From an uncultured Leucothrix sp. (GTDB lineage Bacteria > Pseudomonadota > Gammaproteobacteria > Thiotrichales > Thiotrichaceae): a stretch of 7,307 bases of DNA. This document shows, piece by piece, positions 1 to 5,838 of the stretch. The position numbers were made by a program, and so were the translations under genes. The stretch covers positions 1 to 7,307 of the forward strand of contig CALAJG010000108.1 of NCBI GenBank assembly GCA_937923375.1. The letters run 5' to 3'. Below the pieces are notes generated by a model, which was given only the letters and a program-made list of their open reading frames with translations, did no database searches and had not been told where the DNA came from. How positions within the stretch are numbered: position 1 is the stretch's first letter; every line of letters begins with the position of its first letter.

Positions 1-858
1 AAGCTCACAGAGCAATAGCGCTTTAGCTTCAACCGGGTAGCCTGCTCTCACAAAGTCCTCCGCAGCAGCGATGGCAAAACTGTCCATCATTTCTAAACCT
101 GCTGGAATGATACCCTCAGCAATGATCGCACCGACGGCATCCCCTGCAGCTTGCACATTATCAAATCCAACCATCACCACCTGCGCTTTTTCAGGTGTTG
201 GCAGCAACTTAACCGTGATTTCCGTTACAACACCTAACAAACCTTCTGAGCCTGTTACTAGCGCTAACAAATCCATTCCGCTGCTATCAAAGCCTTCGCT
301 ACCAAGCGTAATTAAATCACCTTCAACCGTGATCATCTCTACTTGCAAAATATTGTGGACAGTTAAGCCGTACTTTAGACAGTGTACGCCACCTGAGTTC
401 TCGGCAACGTTTCCACCGATGGTGCAGGCAATTTGCGAAGAAGGATCAGGCCCGTAATAGAGACCGTAATCAGCAGCGGCTTCGCTGATTGCAAGGTTAC
501 GCACACCCGGCTGTACCCTCGCCGTTCGTGCTAACGGGTCAATATCCAAAATTTCTGCAAACTTAGCCAGTGAAAGAATCACGCCGTCTTTATGTGGCAT
601 CGCTCCCGCACAAAGACTCGTCCCTGCACCACGCGCAACCACGGGAATTTCATGCTCATAGCAGACCTTCATGACCTGCTGAACTTGCTCAACGGTTTGT
701 GGCAGCACCACAAGCATTGGCATTTCCGTATACATGGAGAGCCCATCGCACTCATAAGGCTTTAGCGTTTCATCATCGCTGATGACATCGTCGGGGTTGA
801 TAAACTCCCTGAACAGCTTGGCGAGCTGTTGTTTTTCGATTTTGCTATTTTGAGACAT
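1..858 (-). CDS. glcD: Glycolate oxidase FAD-binding subunit GlcD (partial, C-terminus beyond left edge)
   Basis: GlcD is the flavin subunit of membrane-associated glycolate oxidase (GlcDEF), which oxidises glycolate to glyoxylate and feeds electrons to the respiratory chain. The first 286 residues are in the window; the family is about 500 long, so roughly the last 40% lies beyond the left edge. The FAD_binding_4 (PCMH/VAO-type) domain is clear: VVARGAGTSLCAGA at about residues 73-86 and PDPSSQIACTIGGNVAENSGG-type flavin-binding signature at about 137-157. The C-terminal oxidase domain begins near residue 220. ATG at 858 is preferred because GGAGAG (866-871) sits 7 nt upstream; an in-frame ATG at 873 would overlap that site. 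It lies 33 bp downstream of glcG on the same strand, so the two are probably co-transcribed. D-lactate dehydrogenases share the fold, but glcG next door favours glycolate. Confidence 0.93.
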   Translation of the reverse strand, partial: MSQNSKIEKQQLAKLFREFINPDDVISDDETLKPYECDGLSMYTEMPMLVVLPQTVEQVQQVMKVCYEHEIPVVARGAGTSLCAGAMPHKDGVILSLAKFAEILDIDPLARTARVQPGVRNLAISEAAADYGLYYGPDPSSQIACTIGGNVAENSGGVHCLKYGLTVHNILQVEMITVEGDLITLGSEGFDSSGMDLLALVTGSEGLLGVVTEITVKLLPTPEKAQVVMVGFDNVQAAGDAVGAIIAEGIIPAGLEMMDSFAIAAAEDFVRAGYPVEAKALLLCEL

Positions 859-891
859 AGATAGACTCTCCATTTTTACTTATTTTAAATC

Positions 892-1317
892 TTAACTGTT
901 GTGTTTCATGAATAGATCGATACCCGCTTGAGCACATTCCATGTCTTGCGCAGGTGTGCCAGAGCTCAAGCCAATACCGCCTACTACTTCACCGTCCACT
1001 ATGACCGGGATTCCACCGCCGACAGAAGACAAACGCCCGCCTACCTCGGTATGAATACCAAAGACTAGATTACCCGGCACATTGACCGCATTGTAGTCAT
1101 GGGTTGCCTTTTTAGCTGCGGATGCAGTGAAAGACTTATCAATGGCAATCGTAATACTAGTCACTTTGCCGCCATCCATTCTTTCAAAAGCGAGTAAGTT
1201 TCCGGACTCATCGGTAATCGCAATGCACATTGGAATGCCAATTTCCGTTGCCTTGTCGCGAGCCCCCTCAATTAATACTTTACAGTCCTGCTGGTCTAGA
1301 CGCTTTATAGTCAACAT
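892..1317 (-). CDS. glcG: GlcG/HbpS-like protein (DUF336 family)
   Basis: A 141-residue protein of the GlcG/HbpS-like (DUF336) family, which accompanies glycolate oxidase genes in many proteobacteria. Its biochemical role in glycolate use is not settled; family members include haem-binding HbpS and proteins of corrinoid or diol metabolism. Family hallmarks are visible: an ITDESGNLLAFERMDG segment at about 34-49, the K-S-F-TAS-AAKKA helix at about 61-71, and the Gly-rich C-terminal region GGRLSSVGGGIPV followed by VGGIGLSSGTPAQD. Length matches the family (about 130-145). There is no signal peptide, so it is probably cytoplasmic. The ATG start has AGGGAG (1323-1328) 5 nt upstream. It is the first gene of the glcG-glcD unit and diverges from the regulator at 1590. 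In E. coli glcG lies after glcDEF, so the order differs here. Confidence 0.88.
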   Translation of the reverse strand: MLTIKRLDQQDCKVLIEGARDKATEIGIPMCIAITDESGNLLAFERMDGGKVTSITIAIDKSFTASAAKKATHDYNAVNVPGNLVFGIHTEVGGRLSSVGGGIPVIVDGEVVGGIGLSSGTPAQDMECAQAGIDLFMKHNS

Positions 1318-1454
1318 AGTAACTCCCTGAAAATCCTGGCTGATTTAAAATTAATAGATTTAGTTATTTAGGGTTTATTTGCTATAACCAGCAAGCCATA
1401 CGCCTAATTGGGTGTAATTTACCGATATCCCATTCTCTCGTCCAAAACTGTTTC

Positions 1455-1471
1455 AACTGGTATGACCAGTT
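1455..1471. promoter_or_regulatory. Operator palindrome 1 for FCD/GntR regulator
   Basis: A perfect 7-bp dyad, AACTGGT-ATG-ACCAGTT, with the TGGT-N3-ACCA core typical of FadR-group regulators (FadR, PdhR, LldR). It lies 138 bp upstream of the glcG start. On the minus strand a TTGAAA box (1451-1456) abuts its edge, though no good -10 follows at 16-18 bp, as might suit an activator-dependent glc promoter. Binding by the neighbouring regulator is inferred. Confidence 0.75.
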
Positions 1472-1554
1472 TGTTTCGTGGTGTTTCAGTGCACCGCCAG
1501 TATTACCCAGATAAATAATCGGTCCTGATGAGATTGTGTTTACTTGGGATATTA

Positions 1555-1583
1555 TTGTTTGTAACTGGTCGTACCAGTACAAT
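1555..1583 (+). promoter_or_regulatory. Candidate promoter of the glcC-like regulator
   Basis: TTGTTT (1555-1560, weak -35) and TACAAT (1578-1583, 5 of 6 to TATAAT) are separated by exactly 17 bp. Transcription would start at about 1590, which is the first base of the regulator's ATG. The spacer is filled by operator palindrome 2, an arrangement expected for autorepression. Confidence 0.5.
1564..1578. promoter_or_regulatory. Operator palindrome 2 for FCD/GntR regulator
   Basis: A perfect 6-bp dyad, ACTGGT-CGT-ACCAGT, sharing the ACTGGT-N3-ACCAGT architecture with the palindrome at 1455-1471. The centres are 108 bp apart. It lies between the proposed -35 and -10 boxes of the regulator and ends 11 bp before its ATG, so occupancy should block that promoter. 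Confidence 0.75.
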
Positions 1584-1589
1584 ATATCT

Positions 1590-2321
1590 ATGTTCGAACA
1601 ACCCACCCCTATTTCTCGTGGCATTGCTCATCGTTTAGAGCAACTTATTCTTGACGGTGATTATAAGCCGGGACAGAAGATTCCCTCAGAAAGGCAACTT
1701 ACACAAAAGCTTGGCGTCTCACGCTCGCTGGTGCGCGAAGCACTTAAGGAGCTGCATGGTCGAGGCATTATTGAAACCCATCACGGCAAGGGGTCGTTCG
1801 TTTCAGATATTCTTCCGGTGGTGGCAGATGAAAGTGTGTTGATGCATCTCTTTCAGGGTCACTCAAGAACCCTCTATGACCTGCTAGAAGTCAGAGAACA
1901 GCTTGAGGGCCAGGCAGCTAAACTCGCTGCAGAGCGCGGTACACAGCAGGATTTTTATCGAATAACTAAAGCTATGGAGGCTCTGGAAGAATCAGATGCA
2001 TTGGTCAATGCTAAGCTGGATCATGACTTTCATCGTGCTATCGCCGAGGCTTCACACAACCCCGTGTTAATTCATGTTTTGAATAGCTTGAAAGGGCTAA
2101 CACTTCAATCTGTTCAAGTCACCCTCAGCAACCTAAGCCACCGTAATAACATAAAACAACAGATTGATAAGCATCATCGCCAAATTTACAATGCCATTCT
2201 CAGTCGTCAACCACAGTGGGCCTTTAAGGCAGCTACCTCACACGTATTTCACGTGCGGACAAGCCTACAAGAGATTGATGAGAAAGAACACGGAATTATT
2301 AGGAAAGCAAATGAAGACTAA
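1590..2321 (+). CDS. GntR-family (FadR/FCD) transcriptional regulator, GlcC-like
   Basis: A 243-residue regulator. The N-terminal winged helix-turn-helix spans about residues 10-71 (PGQKIPSERQLTQKLGVSR, then SLVREALKELHGRGI and the wing HHGKGSFV). A C-terminal all-helical FCD ligand domain spans about 95-230, with likely metal ligands D144, H148, H196 and H218, which suits a small hydroxy-acid effector. Its position divergent from glcG-glcD makes glycolate control the likely role (GlcC-like), but LldR- or PdhR-like assignments cannot be excluded from sequence alone. A GTG at 1536 would add 18 residues atypical of the family and run through the operator, so ATG 1590 is chosen. No Shine-Dalgarno sequence precedes this ATG, and the nearest promoter would start the RNA at the ATG itself, suggesting a leaderless message and autoregulation. 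Confidence 0.88.
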   Translation: MFEQPTPISRGIAHRLEQLILDGDYKPGQKIPSERQLTQKLGVSRSLVREALKELHGRGIIETHHGKGSFVSDILPVVADESVLMHLFQGHSRTLYDLLEVREQLEGQAAKLAAERGTQQDFYRITKAMEALEESDALVNAKLDHDFHRAIAEASHNPVLIHVLNSLKGLTLQSVQVTLSNLSHRNNIKQQIDKHHRQIYNAILSRQPQWAFKAATSHVFHVRTSLQEIDEKEHGIIRKANED

Positions 2322-2376
2322 AGCTAGCACATGCTATGAGAATTATCGATTGGCAGTGAACACTATTGTGTAGTAG

Positions 2377-3021
2377 CTAGATTTTTGCAGAGAGTCCGGT
2401 CATGACTTTTGAAGTCAAAGGCATTAGTACCTTTCGAATAGGAAATGGTAGTTTTACTGCGCCCGCGGCTTGCGCCACTTCAGCATGATGCTGTTCATCA
2501 GCCTTCATCTGTAGTAGCACATCTCGACTCACGGTATCAGCCTCTGGAAGTTTTTCAAGATGACGACTGATATGCTTTCCTACTTGATCTTCTGTTTCTT
2601 TTACAAAACCCAGGCTCCAGTGATCTCCGGCAGCTCCAGCAACTGCACCAATGCTAAATGAGCCCCAATACCAGAGTGGGCTAAGGTAGCTTTTGTGAGA
2701 ATCCAGCGCTATTAACCTGGCTTCACACCAGTTTAAGTGATCATTCTCTTCCGCAGCGGACTCGGCCATTTGACGCTTTATTTCAGGATTCTTAGCATTC
2801 ATTGCCTGACCACGATACAAGCCCTGTGCAGCTATCTCACCGGCATGGTTAACGCGCATGAGGCTTGCTGCTTGTTTTCTTTCCGTTTCAGAAAGGTCAG
2901 CTTTTTGAGTAAGATTCTCAGGTGTTTCTGAGCGCGCTGAAGCCGGTGCGCCGACGTAAACCGTGCGCAACGACTGATCAACTTCGGTCAGCAATTTGTC
3001 TAATAAACTTAACTGACGCAT
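2377..3021 (-). CDS. coq7: Coq7-type 3-demethoxyubiquinol 3-hydroxylase (ubiquinone biosynthesis)
   Basis: A di-iron carboxylate hydroxylase of 214 residues that performs the last ring hydroxylation in ubiquinone biosynthesis. It does the job of the flavoprotein UbiF found in enterobacteria. From the ATG at 3021, all six expected iron ligands are visible: E62 in the NHAGE motif, E92 and H95 in EENDH, E144 in ETEDQV, then E176 and H179 in DEQHH. The C-terminus carries the usual hydrophobic, membrane-facing helices (SFSIGAVAGAAGD). Length fits bacterial Coq7. A TTG at 3024 is immediately upstream in frame, but ATG is preferred. The start lies 6 bp after the stop of the DsbA-like gene with only a weak GAGAAA ribosome site inside that gene's end, so translational coupling is likely. 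The gene ends convergently with the GntR regulator, 55 bp away. Confidence 0.95.
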   Translation of the reverse strand: MRQLSLLDKLLTEVDQSLRTVYVGAPASARSETPENLTQKADLSETERKQAASLMRVNHAGEIAAQGLYRGQAMNAKNPEIKRQMAESAAEENDHLNWCEARLIALDSHKSYLSPLWYWGSFSIGAVAGAAGDHWSLGFVKETEDQVGKHISRHLEKLPEADTVSRDVLLQMKADEQHHAEVAQAAGAVKLPFPIRKVLMPLTSKVMTGLSAKI

Positions 3022-3027
3022 CAATGC

Positions 3028-3912
3028 TTATTTCTCAAATTCACGCTTTGTCAGCATGTTAATCACTTCAATCACTTTTTTCTCACTACCGGCAGCATAA
3101 GGGCTAGTCCGATATTTTCCATTCACGATCAAAGTAGGGACAGACTGCGCCTGAGAATCAGCACTAACTTGCCTTGCGCGGTTCAGCTTAGCCTGAAGCA
3201 CCATTGAGTTTGCTGCATTTTCAAACTGATCTTCAGTTATACCCTGCTGCAACATAAAGCGTTTAACAACGTCAGGCGCAGCCATACGTGCACGTTTTTG
3301 AACGTGTATCGCATGGAATACCTTATCCACTAATTTCATTTTTCCTTTAGGATCGAGGATTTCAGCAATAAAGAAGGTGCGTGCATCAGCTACCCAACGT
3401 GGGTTTAGCATTGCAGGAATTTGCTTAAAGTCGATGTAGTCAGGTAGATTTTTCTTATATTCTTTAATCGTTGGTTCAAGAGAAAAACAATGTGGGCAAC
3501 CTAGCCAAAGCAATTCAACAACTTCTACTTTTCCGCCAACAGCGTCTGTCTGCATTGCAGGAAATATTTCAAAGTAATGTTGACCTTCTTTAAATTCTGG
3601 CTCCTTTTTTAGTGCTGTCTCAACGGCAGCTGCCGCTACTGGCTCAACCTTTGGCGCTGCCGTTTCTGTTGTAGCAGCCACTTCGGTGGCAGCTTCAGAA
3701 TTAGTTGACTCGGCCTTTGGCGCTGCCTCAACAACTGCTTTAGCGACCGCTTTAGGTGCTTCTGCAACCTTGGCAGCAACTTTTTCAACCGCTACAGGTG
3801 CAGCAGCCTCAGCAGCTTTCTTTTCATTTGTGGCTGTAGCTGAATCGCAAGCAGTTAAACCAAGCGCGCTCAATACGACGGCTGATCCGAGAAGAGTTAG
3901 ATGTTTATTCAT
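3028..3912 (-). CDS. DsbA-family thiol:disulfide oxidoreductase, lipoprotein with long Ala-rich linker
   Basis: A 294-residue envelope oxidoreductase predicted to form or exchange disulfides in periplasmic proteins. Domains in order: a lipoprotein signal peptide (residues 1-21, lipobox LTAC, lipidated Cys22); a low-complexity linker rich in Ala, Glu, Lys, Pro and Val (about 25-105) with repeated APK/EA units; and a DsbA thioredoxin-like domain (about 110-290). The domain has active site CPHC at 139-142 and the cis-proline loop SVPT (Pro259), followed by the usual helical insert and IVNGKYRTSP. Asp23 at +2 is the classic E. coli signal for retention in the inner membrane. Typical DsbA is a soluble protein of about 210 residues, so the anchor and 80-residue spacer are notable. 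The start has AGGGAAA (3918-3924) 5 nt upstream. It lies downstream of cytochrome c4 and 6 bp upstream of coq7; DsbA next to cytochrome c4 is also known in pseudomonads. Confidence 0.9.
   Translation of the reverse strand: MNKHLTLLGSAVVLSALGLTACDSATATNEKKAAEAAAPVAVEKVAAKVAEAPKAVAKAVVEAAPKAESTNSEAATEVAATTETAAPKVEPVAAAAVETALKKEPEFKEGQHYFEIFPAMQTDAVGGKVEVVELLWLGCPHCFSLEPTIKEYKKNLPDYIDFKQIPAMLNPRWVADARTFFIAEILDPKGKMKLVDKVFHAIHVQKRARMAAPDVVKRFMLQQGITEDQFENAANSMVLQAKLNRARQVSADSQAQSVPTLIVNGKYRTSPYAAGSEKKVIEVINMLTKREFEK
3648..3727. repeat. Short direct repeats encoding the Ala-rich linker
   Basis: The 14-bp unit CCTTTGGCGCTGCC occurs identically at 3648-3661 and 3714-3727, within the DsbA-like linker, and codes for AAPK-type peptide units. 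Surrounding GCAGC-rich DNA is similarly degenerate. It looks like internal low-complexity expansion rather than a mobile repeat. Confidence 0.55.
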
Positions 3913-3984
3913 TAGTATTTCCCTGTATGAACTTAATTTTTATTGACTATTATCATACCTCAAAGTTCTTTCTTTGGATGCAGC

Positions 3985-4034
3985 AAAAAACAAAAAGGTA
4001 GGCTCAGCGACCTTTATAGATTTAAAGATCGCTG
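3985..4034 (-). terminator. Intrinsic terminator/attenuator between cytochrome c4 and the DsbA-like gene
   Basis: Read on the minus strand, an 11-bp stem with one G-U pair (4024-4034 with 4005-4015, loop 8 nt) is followed after a short gap by a T-tract interrupted by one G (3985-3996). A second hairpin, AAAGGT with ACCTTT, uses the 3' arm of the first and runs directly into the T-tract. The two stems are mutually exclusive. It probably ends the cytochrome c4 message, fully or partly. Confidence 0.55.
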
Positions 4035-4056
4035 TTTGAAATGCTAAACGTTCGTT

Positions 4057-4671
4057 TTAATCCTGAAGTCCTGCTATGTAGCCTGCAACTTTTTCAATGT
4101 CCGAATCCGACATTCGCTTAGCCGCGTCACGCATCATCTGATTAGGATCATTTGCACGCTCACCAGATCGGAAAGCTTTAAGTTGTGAAGCAATATACTG
4201 ACTATGCTGACCAGCAAGCTTAGGAAATTTCGCTGATTCTACGCCTGAACCGGTAGGACCATGACATGATGCGCACGCAGGAATTTTTGTTGATGTTTTT
4301 CCTCCCTTGTACAGAAGAGTGCCCTCTTCGACCATATCTTCATCGGCAGTACCCGTAGCGGCGGGAAGTGAAGCATAGTAGGCTGCTATGTGCTCCACAT
4401 CTTCATCAGACGCGATAGCTTTAGCCATACCGTTCATGACGGCATTTACGCGTTTTTCTGTTCTGAATTCATAAAGCTGCTTTGCCAGATACCCTGCGCC
4501 CTGTCCTGCTAAGTTTGGCCACTCAGGATTAGTGCTAACGCCCTCGCTTCCATGGCATGCTACACACGTCGCTGCGAGGTCTTTGCCTTTTTCAGGGTCT
4601 CCCTCAGCATAGCTAACGGCAGATCCAATCATCGCCAGACTAGCAAAAACCAAAACCAATGTTTTTTTCAT
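4057..4671 (-). CDS. Cytochrome c4 precursor (diheme periplasmic c-type cytochrome)
   Basis: A 204-residue precursor of a diheme cytochrome of the c4 family, which carries electrons in the periplasm from the bc1 complex to terminal oxidases such as cbb3. The signal peptide is MKKTLVLVFASLAMIGSAVSYA, cleaved before EGDPEKG. The mature protein consists of two homologous class I cytochrome c domains, with haem sites CVACH (36-40) and CASCH (133-137). Candidate distal Met ligands are M79 or M82 in the first domain and M179, M180 or M187 in the second. Length matches cytochrome c4. ATG 4671 is chosen because it begins the signal peptide and has GGAG (4678-4681) 6 nt upstream; an in-frame extension to 4725 would bury the signal sequence. 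It diverges from engB and is followed by the DsbA-like gene, whose product could act on envelope thiols including apocytochrome cysteines (inference). Confidence 0.94.
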   Translation of the reverse strand: MKKTLVLVFASLAMIGSAVSYAEGDPEKGKDLAATCVACHGSEGVSTNPEWPNLAGQGAGYLAKQLYEFRTEKRVNAVMNGMAKAIASDEDVEHIAAYYASLPAATGTADEDMVEEGTLLYKGGKTSTKIPACASCHGPTGSGVESAKFPKLAGQHSQYIASQLKAFRSGERANDPNQMMRDAAKRMSDSDIEKVAGYIAGLQD

Positions 4672-4729
4672 TACTTGCTCCAATCCAAATATAAATTCTT
4701 CTTTATGCGTGTTTGAACAACTCAACTAA

Positions 4730-4828
4730 CTTGCAATACACTGCAAGCCCGCCTAGTCTGTAGCGCTTAAATTCTTTAGTTAGGCAGACCCGTTAACACT
4801 TAGTCTGCGCATCATAAACTAGGCGCAG
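4730..4828. repeat. Cluster of inverted repeats in the cytochrome c4/engB spacer
   Basis: Four perfect dyads are packed in 99 bp: CTTGCA/TGCAAG (4730-4735 with 4742-4747), CGCCTAGT/ACTAGGCG (4750-4757 with 4818-4825), GCAGAC/GTCTGC (4784-4789 with 4803-4808, nested inside the previous pair) and CTGCGC/GCGCAG (4805-4810 with 4823-4828). The last competes with the previous two. Most of this would be transcribed as the 5' leader of the cytochrome message if the promoter at 4829-4858 is right. It may be a folded leader or a set of protein-binding sites. Confidence 0.5.
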
Positions 4829-4858
4829 TTTATAACATAGTTTAAATATAATCTGCAA
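4829..4858 (-). promoter_or_regulatory. Candidate sigma-70 promoter for cytochrome c4
   Basis: On the minus strand, TTGCAG (complement of 4853-4858) and TATAAA (complement of 4829-4834) are 18 bp apart, with TG-T directly before the -10 as in extended -10 promoters. Transcription would start near 4822, giving a leader of about 150 nt. A plus-strand TATAAT (4847-4852) overlaps this -35 and may serve engB, but its -35 region is poor. Confidence 0.5.
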
Positions 4859-4887
4859 AACCCCACGTGCTAAAAAGAGATATCTCC

Positions 4888-5487
4888 ATGAGCTCGATCT
4901 ACCGAAACGCCCGCTTCCTAACAAGCTCTACTACGCGCAAGACCTTACCAGATGAACTTGGCAAGGAAGTCGCATTCGCTGGAAGGTCAAACTCTGGAAA
5001 ATCAAGTACTTTAAACTGCCTTTGCGACCAGAAAGGTCTAGCTCGAGTCAGCAAAACACCGGGGCGCACCCAGCTTATTAACTTTTTTGAGTTACCCGAC
5101 GGTAATCGTCTGGTAGACCTTCCAGGTTACGGCTATGCAAAAGTACCAGAGAAACTTAAGCTCGAATGGCAACAGTTTATTGAAAGCTATATGACTGAAA
5201 GAACGACACTGACAGGATTGGTGATAATTATGGATATTCGCCACCCTATGCGTGAGTATGATCACATCATGTTGAGCTGGGCCGAATCGCGGCAATTGCC
5301 TACGCACCTTATCCTCAATAAATCTGACAAGTTAAAACATGGAGCTATAACAAAAACCTTATTGGAAACTCGCAAGGCACTCAAGGAATATGATTTGCCA
5401 ACCTCCGCCCAAGCGTTTTCATCATTGAAGAAAATTGGCGTCAGCGACTTGGCTAATCAGCTCGATGAATGGTTCGCCGAGGTGTGA
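4888..5487 (+). CDS. engB: Ribosome-biogenesis GTPase EngB (YihA/YsxC)
   Basis: A 199-residue TrmE-Era-EngA-EngB-type GTPase needed for large ribosomal subunit assembly, and essential in most bacteria tested. GTPase motifs are in order: G1 GRSNSGKSS (32-40), G2 TPGRTQ (57-62), G3 DLPGYG (77-82), G4 NKSD (144-147) and G5 SSLKK (178-182). Length is standard. The start is ATG 4888, preceded by AAGAGA 8-9 nt upstream, and it gives the family N-terminus with the ARFLTS motif. A GTG at 4867 would add seven residues and is less likely. It stands alone on the plus strand, divergent from cytochrome c4, an arrangement also found in pseudomonads. The plus strand has no convincing terminator right after it. 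Confidence 0.95.
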   Translation: MSSIYRNARFLTSSTTRKTLPDELGKEVAFAGRSNSGKSSTLNCLCDQKGLARVSKTPGRTQLINFFELPDGNRLVDLPGYGYAKVPEKLKLEWQQFIESYMTERTTLTGLVIIMDIRHPMREYDHIMLSWAESRQLPTHLILNKSDKLKHGAITKTLLETRKALKEYDLPTSAQAFSSLKKIGVSDLANQLDEWFAEV

Positions 5488-5527
5488 AAAATTAGATTAG
5501 TTTTTAGATAGGTGAATAAGCAGGCAT

Positions 5528-5565
5528 AAAAAAGCCCAAACAACAGGGGGTCCATTGTATGGGCT
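5528..5565 (-). terminator. Intrinsic terminator (minus strand)
   Basis: Read on the minus strand, AGCCCA-T-ACAA pairs with TTGT-T-TGGGCT (5555-5565 with 5533-5543): ten pairs with one T-T mismatch and an 11-nt loop, followed by six U residues (complement of 5528-5533). On the plus strand the same stem is followed by AAAG, so it can only terminate minus-strand transcription. It would end the candidate sRNA and any read-through from the protease gene. Confidence 0.85.
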
Positions 5566-5751
5566 AAAGAACAGATCTGGATTGGGGACACCAAACCTGC
5601 TTCCGCTAAGAAAAGTAAAGATACCGGGCTTAAGCATCTATAACTTACTTCTCCCGTACAGCGGAAAACTGATATCGCGTCGTTAGGTTTCCTAAAACTT
5701 AACCTAACCTGAACGCCTTGTTTTACTCGAACGAAGCTTTCTTGCGACTAC
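5528..5751 (-). ncRNA. Candidate small regulatory RNA of about 224 nt
   Basis: This 350-bp gene-free stretch between engB and the Do-like protease has no convincing ORF but carries the signs of an independent minus-strand transcript. A promoter lies at 5758-5786, with a start expected near 5751. A hairpin pairs 5682-5689 with 5701-5708 (GTTAGGTT/AACCTAAC, loop 11 nt). An irregular rod at 5601-5666 is built from stems 5601-5607/5660-5666, 5613-5618/5645-5650 and 5619-5622/5636-5639. A strong terminator lies at 5528-5565. I do not recognise it as 6S, 4.5S, RNase P RNA, tmRNA or Spot 42. The alternative is that it forms the long 3' untranslated region of the protease message, possibly with both modes in use. 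Confidence 0.5.
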
Positions 5752-5757
5752 AAATAA

Positions 5758-5786
5758 ATAGTATTACATAAATTACCGTTTGTCAC
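5758..5786 (-). promoter_or_regulatory. Candidate sigma-70 promoter of the small RNA
   Basis: On the minus strand, GTGACA (complement of 5781-5786, 5 of 6 to TTGACA) and TACTAT (complement of 5758-5763, 4 of 6 to TATAAT) have an exact 17-bp spacer. Initiation is predicted at a G near 5751. It lies 53 bp beyond the protease stop codon and faces no ORF. Confidence 0.5.
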
Positions 5787-5810
5787 CAAAGAAATTCATT
5801 TTGATTTTTT

Positions 5811-5829
5811 ATGGCAACTGCCGTTTTTT
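5811..5829 (+). terminator. Weak plus-strand hairpin with T8 tract
   Basis: ATGGC pairs with GCCGT (one T-G pair, loop AACT) and is followed by eight T. The stem is short for an intrinsic terminator. It might stop plus-strand transcripts running on from engB before they enter the protease gene from behind. Confidence 0.3.
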
Positions 5830-5838
5830 TTGATGTGG

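Noticed and set aside
71..457. Open plus-strand frame of 128 codons
   Set aside because: It is antisense to glcD, whose minus-strand frame carries the clear FAD-binding signature; the plus-strand product has no recognisable domain or ribosome site.
1382..1624. Minus-strand frame of 80 codons over the glc spacer
   Set aside because: It runs through both operators and the start of the regulator and shows no family features.
2322..2390. Possible terminator between the convergent regulator and coq7
   Set aside because: Only 4-5 bp stems (such as CTAGC with GCTAG, far apart) precede a T5 run; too weak to call.
3686..3946. Plus-strand Ala/Thr-rich frame
   Set aside because: It is the antisense shadow of the Ala-rich DsbA linker; GC-biased repeat codons keep both strands open.
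5528..5751. Identification of the candidate RNA as 6S, 4.5S, Spot 42 or an RsmY/Z-type RNA
   Set aside because: The ends do not pair as in 6S, the SRP tetraloop motif is absent, Spot 42 sequence is not seen, and GGA motifs number only four or five in about 220 nt, close to chance.
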